Part shown: positions 7,747-14,819 of the stretch, piece after piece
Numbering within the stretch: the stretch's first letter is position 1
Layout: every line of letters begins with the position of its first letter
NCBI GenBank assembly: GCA_045531285.1
Contig: JAZSDT010000132.1
Location: 1 to 24,624 of the forward strand
Length of the DNA stretch: 24,624 nt
Reading direction: 5' to 3'
Source of the DNA: RGIG6353 sp045531285
GTDB lineage: Bacteria > Bacillota > Clostridia > Oscillospirales > SIG627
Translations under genes and position numbers: made by a program
The notes under the pieces: model-generated
What the model saw: only the letters and a program-made list of their open reading frames with translations
What the model was told of the DNA's origin: nothing
Databases searched by the model: none

Positions 7747-9681
7747 TTACTTCAAAAACAGTATTACGGGATCGAGTGTATATGCAGGACAGTCAAGTTC
7801 AAGAGTACCGTCTACAAGCTTGAACGAAACCTCTTCTCTTTCACCGTTGGGGGTAAGCTTCTCTATCTTTGTAACAGGCTTTTCTGACACGAGAGTAATA
7901 TTCTCTATGGGGTCGAATCCGATATTGAAGAAAGCAACAAAGGTCTCACCGTTGGGAGCATCTGCTGCCTTGAGATATACCTCGGCATCATCGGGGTAGT
8001 AAATTGGCAGATTGCCTGTTTCACGAAGAAGTCTTATGAACTGTGCTTTTCTTGATTCGCACAGGAACGAGAATGCCTCGGTGTATACAAAGTTAGCCTT
8101 TGCAGAGCCTGAGAAGGTAATAACCGTGCCTCCAAGAGAGTTTTTATAAAGCACACTGCCCGGGAAAAGAGGTACGTCTGTCTTACCGTCGGGGATGTTG
8201 CATACCATAGATTCAATTCTTGCTCCTTCAAATGGAACAAGCTCCATGCCGCCAACTTGGTTGCCCACACGCTTCTTCTCTTCACCGACAAGCTCAATGG
8301 ATCTTGTTGCACCGTTCCATTCACGGATCTCAACGCCAAGGTACTCGCCAAGTCCTCTGTCCTGAAGATTCTTTGCCGCAAAACCGTCAAGAAAGAGCGT
8401 TCCGGAAAGCATTTCCTTCATTTCGTCATCCGTAAAGTTTTCCGTACCGTTTCTTTCAAGAAAAGCCGCACCGCCGTGCTCTGCCGAATAATACACGGGA
8501 AGGCCAAGACGCTCAAGAACACATTTAACCCAATCGTTGAGAGCACTTGAGTTTTCGTATCCCTTAAAACAGTAATCGGGAACGGTTGAAAGGGGGGCAC
8601 GGCATCCGTGCCATTTAAGCGATGGAACGATTTCTGCCAGCTTATCATAGAATTTTGTGTACTTTCCAAGGAGCTTACGGTATGCCTTGCCGGCATTTGG
8701 TTCAAACTCTCCGAGTCTTGTTATCCAATGCTTTGCTCCACTGATGCCCTCAAGAATAGTTCCTGTGTAGTGTGAGTGAAGCGACTGTGCACCCGTGCTG
8801 TAGCGATTCTGAGGACAGGTATCTGTCTCTGCAAGGAAGTAGTCCACCTTGCCCTGTGAACGCATTACGGTCACTTCGATTGCCGCACGCTGATATGCTA
8901 CTGTCAGATATCTTGCACCCATAGGAGAATAGTTACCGTTATTTACTCTTACTATTACAGGGTTACCCTCTCCTGCAAGGATGTTTGCAATTTCAGCCGC
9001 ACCCTCTGCGGAAATTCCGCAGGTACAGTAAATGCCCTGCATCTTCTTATCAACAAGGTCGATACCCTCTCTCATTGCACGTGCAGATTCAAGAAGAGAA
9101 TCAATCTGAGTCTTTACGAATATATCAGTTATTCTCTTGTCCTCGGCACTGTTGCCCCATACGGCTTCCAATATTCTTTCTCTTGTGAGCGGTGAACCGT
9201 TGAGCTCTTCGATAGCTTTCATATGCAGAGGGCAAGCGCATCCGAGCCACGATCTCTGTATAAGGCGGAAGTCATCATCTATCATTATAACCTCGGGTCT
9301 TGCCTCTGCAATAACCTTGAGGCTGTGACGTATGTAGTCCTGGAAGCCCTTATCATAAGGACAGGTAACGTATTTCTTTTCATTGTCCTTAAGTCCTATA
9401 TTCTGCTGAAAAGGAGGGTATGCCGAAAGCTTGTAGCCGTGTCCAATAGAGCACTGAACGAGAGCTCCGCACTTAAGTCCCATCTGAGCAAGACGGTCAC
9501 GGAAAATAATATATTTTTCTACCTGCTGTTCAGCCTTTGGAATAATAGGATCTCCTTCGGGAACAAGCTTGAACATAAAGAGCGCAAGGTCGGCGGCTCC
9601 CATTTCATACTGGTTCTTTATATCCTGACATATTTCTTCAACATGCTTTGTGTTGAACGCCATAATAGAATAACGATGCAT
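7747..9681 (-). CDS. Uncharacterised TIM-barrel glycosidase-like protein (GH42-like architecture)
   Basis: I do not recognise this 644-residue protein as a named enzyme. Residues 1 to about 400 look like an alpha/beta barrel, with an acidic strand end VIMIDDDFRL followed by a Cys-rich GCACPLHMKA patch. About 410-500 resembles the GATase-like trimerisation domain of GH42 beta-galactosidases (SGTLFLDGFAAKNLQDRG, then GEYLGV). The last 80 residues look like a beta-sandwich cap. This order matches hypothetical glycosidase relatives common in gut carbohydrate loci. No signal peptide is seen. ATG 9681 is chosen, with GGAGG eight bases upstream; an upstream TTG would overlap that site. It is divergent from glycerate kinase and monocistronic between its promoter and terminator. 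Glycosidase activity is an inference. Confidence 0.6.
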   Translation of the reverse strand: MHRYSIMAFNTKHVEEICQDIKNQYEMGAADLALFMFKLVPEGDPIIPKAEQQVEKYIIFRDRLAQMGLKCGALVQCSIGHGYKLSAYPPFQQNIGLKDNEKKYVTCPYDKGFQDYIRHSLKVIAEARPEVIMIDDDFRLIQRSWLGCACPLHMKAIEELNGSPLTRERILEAVWGNSAEDKRITDIFVKTQIDSLLESARAMREGIDLVDKKMQGIYCTCGISAEGAAEIANILAGEGNPVIVRVNNGNYSPMGARYLTVAYQRAAIEVTVMRSQGKVDYFLAETDTCPQNRYSTGAQSLHSHYTGTILEGISGAKHWITRLGEFEPNAGKAYRKLLGKYTKFYDKLAEIVPSLKWHGCRAPLSTVPDYCFKGYENSSALNDWVKCVLERLGLPVYYSAEHGGAAFLERNGTENFTDDEMKEMLSGTLFLDGFAAKNLQDRGLGEYLGVEIREWNGATRSIELVGEEKKRVGNQVGGMELVPFEGARIESMVCNIPDGKTDVPLFPGSVLYKNSLGGTVITFSGSAKANFVYTEAFSFLCESRKAQFIRLLRETGNLPIYYPDDAEVYLKAADAPNGETFVAFFNIGFDPIENITLVSEKPVTKIEKLTPNGEREEVSFKLVDGTLELDCPAYTLDPVILFLK

Positions 9682-9713
9682 AGTTTTATCCTCCAATATT
9701 TCTTTTCGAATTC

Positions 9714-9742
9714 ATTTTACTATTTATATAATCAAAAGTCAA
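9714..9742 (-). promoter_or_regulatory. Promoter of the glycosidase-like gene
   Basis: On the minus strand, TTGACT (9737-9742), 17 bases, TAAAAT (9714-9719), 32 bases before ATG 9681. Its -35 box faces the -35 of the glycerate kinase promoter with nine bases between, so a protein bound there would affect both. Confidence 0.75.
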
Positions 9743-9751
9743 GCGAAACCA

Positions 9752-9779
9752 TTGACATTTTACTTAAATTTGATATACT
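9752..9779 (+). promoter_or_regulatory. Promoter of the glycerate kinase gene
   Basis: TTGACA (9752-9757), a 16-base spacer and TATACT (9774-9779), 21 bases before ATG 9801. It is a near-consensus sigma-A promoter, back to back with the minus-strand promoter. Confidence 0.78.
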
Positions 9780-9800
9780 TTATCCTGAGGTGAGCAGCAA

Positions 9801-10922
9801 ATGAAAATTGTTATTGCAATAGATTCGTTTAAGGGCAGTCTGTCATCGGTAGAAGCGGGCAGAGCCGTAAGCGACGGTATAAAAAAAGTATTCCCCACTG
9901 CAAAAACAGTGGTATGTCCCATTGCCGACGGAGGTGAAGGAACAGTGGATGCTCTCAGTGAGGGCCTTGGAGGTACGAAGCGAAGCATTCGCGTCACAGG
10001 TCCGCTGGGAGAATCGGTTACAGCCGCTTACGGAATTGTAAACAGCACTGCCATTATAGAAATGGCATCAGCATCGGGAATTACTCTTGTGCCCGAGAAA
10101 AAAAGAAATCCTCTGTATACCACTACCTTCGGAGTGGGAGAAATGATAAAGGACGCCATCGAGCACGGTTGCCGTAACTTTATCATAGGTATTGGAGGAA
10201 GTGCCACAAACGATGGCGGTACAGGTATGCTCAGTGCACTTGGATTTAAGTTTCTTGACAAAAATAAAAATCCCATCCGTATGTGCGGTGAGGGATTGAG
10301 AGACCTGAACAGCATTGACAAAAGCGGTGCTGTTGCCGAGCTTGCTGAATGCACCTTCAACGTAGCCTGCGACGTCACCAATCCCCTTTGCGGAGAGTTG
10401 GGGTGTTCTGCGGTGTACGGTCCTCAAAAGGGAGCAACCGCCCAAATAATATCCGAGATGGACGCCTGGCTTTCACGATATGCCGAGCTTTCGGACGGAG
10501 ACAAAAACGCAGCGGGAGCCGGTGCGGCAGGAGGACTTGGCTACGCCTTTATGACCTATCTTGGCGGAAATCTTCAAAAGGGAATTGAAATGATACTCCG
10601 TGAAACGGGTATCGAAAATCACATAAAGGATGCGGATTTTGTTATAACGGGTGAGGGCAGACTCGACTCACAGACGGTTATGGGAAAAGCACCCATAGGT
10701 GTGGCTAAAATCGCAAAGAAATACGGAATTCCCGTCATTGCCTTCTCGGGGTGCGTGACAAAGGATGCGATAGCTTGCAACGAGCATGGAATTGATGCAT
10801 TTTTCCCGATTTTAAGAAGTGTGGTGTCCCTTGAAGAAGCACTTGACGAGGACAGTGCGTACGCAAATTTAAGAGATACTGCAGAGCAGGTTTTCAGGCT
10901 TATAAAGACAATAAAAAAATGA
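9801..10922 (+). CDS. glxK: Glycerate kinase (GarK/GlxK family)
   Basis: This 373-residue protein matches the usual length of the one-domain bacterial glycerate kinase, which phosphorylates D-glycerate, usually to 2-phosphoglycerate for entry into glycolysis. Signatures are the start MKIVIAIDSFKGSLSS, PIADGGEGTVDAL, the GIGGSATNDGGTGML glycine-rich loop, ACDVTNPLCG, GAAGGLGYAF and TGEGRLDSQT. GAGGTG lies eight bases before the ATG. In other bacteria this kinase ends glucarate/galactarate and glyoxylate routes, which fits the sugar-acid genes at 15793-22187. The symbol is by family; garK is equally usable. The TGA is part of the terminator hairpin. Confidence 0.93.
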   Translation: MKIVIAIDSFKGSLSSVEAGRAVSDGIKKVFPTAKTVVCPIADGGEGTVDALSEGLGGTKRSIRVTGPLGESVTAAYGIVNSTAIIEMASASGITLVPEKKRNPLYTTTFGVGEMIKDAIEHGCRNFIIGIGGSATNDGGTGMLSALGFKFLDKNKNPIRMCGEGLRDLNSIDKSGAVAELAECTFNVACDVTNPLCGELGCSAVYGPQKGATAQIISEMDAWLSRYAELSDGDKNAAGAGAAGGLGYAFMTYLGGNLQKGIEMILRETGIENHIKDADFVITGEGRLDSQTVMGKAPIGVAKIAKKYGIPVIAFSGCVTKDAIACNEHGIDAFFPILRSVVSLEEALDEDSAYANLRDTAEQVFRLIKTIKK

Positions 10923-10943
10923 AGGTTCACGCCTTCATTTTTT
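10914..10943. terminator. Bidirectional terminator at the glycerate kinase 3' end
   Basis: A perfect 12-bp stem (AAAAAATGAAGG at 10914-10925, complement at 10932-10943) with a 6-base loop ends in a six-T run. The left arm contains the glxK stop. The right arm, read on the minus strand, contains the KK-stop end of a YjbR gene remnant, so two converging genes once shared it. Confidence 0.85.
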
Positions 10944-10979
10944 CTTTACACACAAAAAGCTTTCGTCAATAAGAGAGCA
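10924..10979. repeat. 56-bp direct repeat, left copy (remnant of YjbR gene 3' end)
   Basis: It matches 14131-14186 at 53 of 56 positions in the same orientation. On the minus strand it encodes CSLIDESFLCVKKK then stop, against CSLIDESYLCVKKK in the intact gene at 14142-14804. The homology ends at the first bases of the hairpin element at 10980. Confidence 0.9.
10937..10979 (-). pseudogene. 3'-terminal fragment of a MmcQ/YjbR-family gene
   Basis: Fourteen codons plus a stop on the minus strand match the end of the intact gene at 14142, with one amino acid change (Phe for Tyr). No upstream coding sequence remains; the frame runs into a different hairpin element and the AraC gene. It reads as a scar left when the AraC/FAD/SGNH cassette entered. 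Confidence 0.7.
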
Positions 10980-10999
10980 GACGAATCCACAGATTCATC
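10980..10999. repeat. Small hairpin element, left end of cassette
   Basis: GACGAATC and GATTCATC arms pair at seven of eight positions around a four-base loop. It resembles the hairpin at 14068-14095: both read GACGAATCC, three variable bases, GATTC. It abuts the left 56-bp repeat and may end AraC transcription. Confidence 0.5.
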
Positions 11000-11014
11000 A
11001 CTTAGCTCCCCTGC

Positions 11015-11896
11015 TCATTTAATTTCTTTATTATTCCCACGTGATGCCCTTCGTACCTCTGTGGGCAGAAGCCCCGTCACACGGTAGTAGCACCGATCGA
11101 AGTGACTGCTGTCGCAGAAGGCATAATCCTGCGCAATTTCCGCAATAGGCTTGTCGGTATTCAACAGATCGTCTGTTGCGCATTTGATCTTCTGCTCTAT
11201 AATCAGATGTCTGAGGGACATTCCTGCCGCCTCATTGACCAGCGCATTCAGATAATTCGGATGGTAACCGAAATGCTCTGCTACCATACGGCAGGTTAGC
11301 TTTTCACAGATACAGCCGTTGATGAAGTTAGTAATCTCAGCAAGCAGACGAGCCTGTTTGTTGTCCCGATTGTCGGATTCAAGTCGCTCGTGATGACGCA
11401 TCATCTCAAGTATCAGCATTTCTAAAAGGACATTCTGTTGCTTTTTCTGTATGATTTCGGGATGCTTCGCAAGCTCACACATCCGCTCCGCAAGTGCTGT
11501 GCCCTCTGCGCAGTTTTTCAGTACAAACGGGTCATCCAGCAACACCATATCGGTAACATTATACCGTTGCACAACCGAGCTGTGGTCAATGTCCGCAACA
11601 TCCGCAAGCTTTTGTACATCATCACAATCAAAGGAAAAATAAATGTTAAGCACCTTCATCATATGGATTGGTGTTGTGCGGTAGATATCGCCCGGGCACA
11701 AATAACAGATGTCATTTTTCTGCAGGTGATAGGATTTTCCCGACAAAAACAACTGACATTCTCCGCCAAGCACGCACAGGATGCGGTAGGTGGAAGATTT
11801 TTTGACACGGTCAAGCTCCTCCGGAATCACTTGAAGACCGCCCGGACGGACGGAAATCGTATATAGATGGCTGTCACTGTACTGCTTCTTTTGCAT
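11015..11896 (-). CDS. AraC-family transcriptional regulator
   Basis: This 293-residue protein has an N-terminal cupin-like sensor domain (about 1-150; STYRILCVLGGECQLFLSG, then PGDIYRTTP) and a C-terminal double helix-turn-helix domain (about 190-285; NFINGCICEKLTCRMVAEHF, PNYLNALVNEAAGMS and IAQDYAFCDSSHFDRCYYR). ATG 11896 follows AGGGAGA. It is divergent from the FAD oxidoreductase and SGNH esterase genes, its probable targets, and carries a probable -10 box (TATAAT on the minus strand, 11930-11935). It belongs to the cassette flanked by 56-bp repeats. The ligand is unknown, probably a sugar. Confidence 0.92.
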   Translation of the reverse strand: MQKKQYSDSHLYTISVRPGGLQVIPEELDRVKKSSTYRILCVLGGECQLFLSGKSYHLQKNDICYLCPGDIYRTTPIHMMKVLNIYFSFDCDDVQKLADVADIDHSSVVQRYNVTDMVLLDDPFVLKNCAEGTALAERMCELAKHPEIIQKKQQNVLLEMLILEMMRHHERLESDNRDNKQARLLAEITNFINGCICEKLTCRMVAEHFGYHPNYLNALVNEAAGMSLRHLIIEQKIKCATDDLLNTDKPIAEIAQDYAFCDSSHFDRCYYRVTGLLPTEVRRASRGNNKEIK

Positions 11897-11956
11897 GGAA
11901 TTCTCCCTGTATCATCTTTGATATGTTCTATTATATCGTGTTTTCATTCTATACGC

Positions 11957-11997
11957 ACCCGTATGCTTATGTTATAATTATAGCATACCCTACGGGT
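11957..11997. promoter_or_regulatory. Imperfect dyad over the FAD oxidoreductase promoter
   Basis: ACCCGTATGCT (11957-11967) is mirrored by AGCATAC (11982-11988) and GGGT (11994-11997), the right half having five extra bases. The centre holds TATAAT (11973-11978), a good -10 box for the plus-strand genes, with no recognisable -35 at 16-18 bases. The weak -35 and the dyad fit control by the divergent AraC protein. Confidence 0.5.
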
Positions 11998-12021
11998 AAA
12001 ATCAATAGAAGGTGAAAAAAG

Positions 12022-13416
12022 ATGAATACAACTATACCATTCCCGACGAAAAATCTCCCCCTCGTCGGAACCTATGATGTGATCGTAGCAGGTGGCGGAA
12101 CTGCCGGTGCCATCGCGGCTATCTCCGCTGCTATGGAAGGGCTGTCAGTCCTTGTAATTGAGCAAGGAGGCGGACTTGGCGGAACCTCAACGGCAGGACT
12201 GGTTTCTCCTGTTATGCCCAACCATATCGAGAATTTTCCGTTACGCAGACTAAACCGTCCCACTGCTCTGAGAGGTGAGCTTGCCGCACTGCTGGATGCT
12301 ACCGGTGAATACCTCGATGCCACAGGTGATCACGAAGATGAGCCTCATTGCATCTGCTTCAATCCTATCCGCATGACCGTAGCACTGGAGCAGCTTCTCA
12401 CAAAATACGGAGGAAATGTGCTGTTCCATACCACGCTTGTTGACTTGATCAAGGAAGGTGACACTGTCACCCACGCAATTGTATATAACAAAGATGGTCT
12501 TTCGGTAATCGCCGCGACGGTATTTATCGACTGCACAGGTGATGCAGATCTTTGCGTAATGGCAGGTGTACCCACATTCAGTGGCAACAATGAGGGCGTA
12601 AATCAGAACATTTCTCTGCGCTTCGAAATGGCGCAGGTGGATATTCCGAGATACGAGGCGTTCATGAAAAAACTTGCAAAAAGTGACGGTGGACGCGATG
12701 CTTTCATGCGACAGAAATACAATGAGGGATATCTTCGTGAGGAGGATATCTACCATTTTCAGACGTTTCCTGTTCCGGGTAAGCCTAATTGCCTTGCATT
12801 CAACTGCCCCGAGCTTGGGCGCACTGTGAATGTCATCAATCCCACATATATGAGCCGTCAGCAAATTGAAGGAAAGCAGGCTGTAATGAAGCTGGCACGG
12901 TTCTGCAAGGAATGCGTGGAGGGATTTGAAAACGCATTCGTCACACAGATTTCCCCCATTCTCGGCATCCGCGACTCTCGTCGAATCAAGGCTGAATACA
13001 TACTGACCAGTGAGGATGTTCACTCTTTCCGCAAGTTCCGTGACGGAATTGCGGTGAGCAATTATCCACTGGACGCGCATGGCGAGAAGAATTACGGCAT
13101 GGGAACGAGAAGCTACGATTCCAACACACCAATGGGTGAACGTTATTATGAAATTCCGCTCCGCAGTCTCATCCCCGTCAACGTGGATAATGTTCTGTGT
13201 GCCGGACGGTGCGCAGGAACGGATTTCTTCGCACAGTCCACCACTCGCATTCAGCATTCCTGCCACTATATGGGTGAAGCCGCAGGTATTGCGGCTCGAT
13301 TGGCAGTCGAAGGTGCGATGCCGATTCGAGATCTTGACGGTGCAAAGGTGCGTGAGATTATGGCAAAACGCGGTGATCCTCTGCTTTGTAAAAAATATAA
13401 GGAGATGGAGCAATGA
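12022..13416 (+). CDS. FAD-dependent oxidoreductase (FAD_oxidored / PF12831 type)
   Basis: This 464-residue flavoprotein has an N-terminal Rossmann site (DVIVAGGGTAGAIAA, Gly24-Gly26-Gly29, with Glu47 ending strand 2 for the ribose), a GGLGGTSTAG flavin loop, FIDCTGDADL, and a C-terminal flavin-contact block VLCAGRCAGTD followed by MGEAAGIAARLA. The family is widespread next to glycan enzymes, but its substrate is mostly unknown. No signal peptide is seen. GAAGGTG lies seven bases before the ATG. The stop overlaps the next gene by four bases, so it should be made together with the SGNH esterase. Only 4 of 27 Arg codons are AGA, against 9 of 19 in the enolase-family gene at 15793 (hand count), consistent with separate origin. 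Confidence 0.88.
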   Translation: MNTTIPFPTKNLPLVGTYDVIVAGGGTAGAIAAISAAMEGLSVLVIEQGGGLGGTSTAGLVSPVMPNHIENFPLRRLNRPTALRGELAALLDATGEYLDATGDHEDEPHCICFNPIRMTVALEQLLTKYGGNVLFHTTLVDLIKEGDTVTHAIVYNKDGLSVIAATVFIDCTGDADLCVMAGVPTFSGNNEGVNQNISLRFEMAQVDIPRYEAFMKKLAKSDGGRDAFMRQKYNEGYLREEDIYHFQTFPVPGKPNCLAFNCPELGRTVNVINPTYMSRQQIEGKQAVMKLARFCKECVEGFENAFVTQISPILGIRDSRRIKAEYILTSEDVHSFRKFRDGIAVSNYPLDAHGEKNYGMGTRSYDSNTPMGERYYEIPLRSLIPVNVDNVLCAGRCAGTDFFAQSTTRIQHSCHYMGEAAGIAARLAVEGAMPIRDLDGAKVREIMAKRGDPLLCKKYKEMEQ

Positions 13417-14054
13417 CGCGTCTGAAAATAGCTGCTTTCGGCGACAGTCTGACGGCAGGCAGTGCTCTGCGTGAAGGGCAGAAAAACTGGACGGACATTC
13501 TTTCCGAAGAATTGGATGCCGAGGTGAAAAGTTGTGGCATCGGTGGACAGACGACAACGAATGCATTGCCCCGAATGGCTATGGATGTGCTGCCATTTGA
13601 GCCGAATATTGTGCTCATTTGCTTTGGCATGAACGATCATGTTATCATCGACGAGTCTGGCAAAACAAAGGTGAGCGAGACGCAGTTTGCCGCAAATCTC
13701 ACCGAAATGGTGACGCAAGTGCGTGAAATCGGTGCGATGCCGATTCTGATGACTCCGAATAATGTAATTGAGGAATATTACTTCACACGCCATCCCAAAG
13801 AATGGTATGCAACAGCAGGTGGTGCGAATGGTCAGCTTGCGCGGTATTGTGAGGTCATCCGCAGTATAGCGCAGGCACATAATTTGCCGATGGTTGATCT
13901 GTTTTATGAGAGCAGTAAATGTGATCGCTCTGTGCTTCTGCGAACACCGAAGAATGGCGGTTTTGAAGACGGCGTGCATCCGTATGGTGAAGGGATACGC
14001 TTTTATGCGGATTCTGTGCTGGCGGTTCTGCGAAATTCAAGCGAAACGAAATAG
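13413..14054 (+). CDS. SGNH/GDSL-family esterase
   Basis: All SGNH blocks are present in this 213-residue protein: GDSLTAG (nucleophile Ser12), GIGGQTT (oxyanion Gly near 44), FGMND (Asn74) and DGVHP (Asp186, His189). It is therefore a predicted lipase-like or carbohydrate esterase, possibly a deacetylase of sugar substrates, acting in the cytoplasm as no signal peptide is seen. ATG 13413 overlaps the oxidoreductase stop (ATGA). None of its 11 Arg codons is AGA or AGG, unlike the genes outside the cassette. The substrate is not determinable from sequence. Confidence 0.9.
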   Translation: MTRLKIAAFGDSLTAGSALREGQKNWTDILSEELDAEVKSCGIGGQTTTNALPRMAMDVLPFEPNIVLICFGMNDHVIIDESGKTKVSETQFAANLTEMVTQVREIGAMPILMTPNNVIEEYYFTRHPKEWYATAGGANGQLARYCEVIRSIAQAHNLPMVDLFYESSKCDRSVLLRTPKNGGFEDGVHPYGEGIRFYADSVLAVLRNSSETK

Positions 14055-14067
14055 TCATAAATGTGTA

Positions 14068-14095
14068 AAGGGACGAATCCGTGGATTCGCCCCTT
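14068..14095. terminator. Hairpin/terminator-like element after the SGNH gene
   Basis: Arms AAGGGACGAATCC and GGATTCGCCCCTT pair with a single A/C mismatch around a minimal loop, then ATTTTAATT follows. It starts 14 bases after the SGNH stop and would end that operon. Its core matches the hairpin at 10980-10999, so it may be a dispersed palindromic repeat reused as a terminator. Confidence 0.6.
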
Positions 14096-14130
14096 ATTTT
14101 AATTGGTATTAGCTTAAATTAATGACATTG

Positions 14131-14186
14131 GGTTCACGCCTTCATTTTTTCTTTACACACAAATAACTTTCGTCAATAAGTGAGCA
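14131..14186. repeat. 56-bp direct repeat, right copy (3' end of intact YjbR gene)
   Basis: This copy covers the last codons of the minus-strand gene at 14142 and 11 bases beyond its stop. It matches 10924-10979 at 53 of 56 positions. The hairpin arm needed for a terminator is absent here, because homology begins exactly at the loop-side GG of the left copy. Confidence 0.9.
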
Positions 14187-14804
14187 TATAAATTCTGTTT
14201 TTAATGTGCCGTCAAGAATGACGGTATACCAATGCTTTTTATTCATATGGTAGGCGGGGAAGATTCCCGAAATTGAAAGAAACTCGGCAACCCTCTCGGG
14301 CGTAGCTTTAAGGTTTATAATTTCTGCCTTTTTGTCTCCTTGAAGTCCAAGCTTTGACCTTGACACCGTGAGAAGTGCGGCATACCATTTTTTATTGTCC
14401 TGCCTCCGCCATATGGCATTATCGGGAGTATCCTCCCAAAGATATTCAAGCGCATCTGAGTATTTTTCACTCACATATTTTATCAGTTCCTTTGATTGCT
14501 TTTCGGCAAACGTATCTCTGCCAAAGCAATTTTCAAATATATCATCAAGGAGCTTTTCGTGCCTTTCCCTCACAAGTCCCACAAAGCTTCCGAGAGCAGA
14601 CGGTACTATATGAAGAACATACTCCTCACCGCTGAAATCGTCCGTAAGCTTTGTCATAAGTCTACCCTGTGAAATTTCAACTCTTGCTGTCATTTGTATT
14701 TCGGGAATCCTTCTTACATAAACAAAAGAATCTTCATTTTTCACAAATCCGAATCCAAGGAGCTTTTCTTCGTTTATTTGTTTTTCTAAATTCATTTCAA
14801 ACAT
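14142..14804 (-). CDS. MmcQ/YjbR (DUF419) family protein with extra N-terminal domain
   Basis: This protein has 220 residues. The C-terminal half (about 105-217) matches the YjbR fold: NAIWRRQDNKKWYAALLTV, then INLKATPE, PAYHMNKKHWYTVILDG and LIDESYLCVKK. The family is a double-wing fold with proposed but weakly proven DNA binding. The first 100 residues form an additional domain I cannot name; standard YjbR proteins are near 115 residues. AAGGAAG precedes ATG 14804. The gene follows the AraC gene at 15677 on the same strand with 15 bases between, so they may be co-transcribed. Its 3' end was duplicated at 10924, and it probably once converged directly on glycerate kinase. Confidence 0.78.
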   Translation of the reverse strand: MFEMNLEKQINEEKLLGFGFVKNEDSFVYVRRIPEIQMTARVEISQGRLMTKLTDDFSGEEYVLHIVPSALGSFVGLVRERHEKLLDDIFENCFGRDTFAEKQSKELIKYVSEKYSDALEYLWEDTPDNAIWRRQDNKKWYAALLTVSRSKLGLQGDKKAEIINLKATPERVAEFLSISGIFPAYHMNKKHWYTVILDGTLKTEFICSLIDESYLCVKKK

Positions 14805-14819
14805 TATTTGTCTTCCTTT

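Noticed and set aside
9740..9756. A CcpA cre-like site between the divergent promoters
   Set aside because: AGCGAAACCA fits only part of the cre consensus, with at least three mismatches including the conserved left TG; too weak to annotate.
12250..13566. A 438-codon open frame on the minus strand
   Set aside because: It is antisense to the FAD oxidoreductase, whose motifs are unmistakable. The minus-strand product is rich in Cys and His, has no recognisable domain and no ribosome site.
10924..14186. The 56-bp repeat as phage or integron attachment site
   Set aside because: No integrase, recombinase or tRNA is nearby, and the repeat is simply the 3' end of a coding gene; a gene-end duplication explains it.
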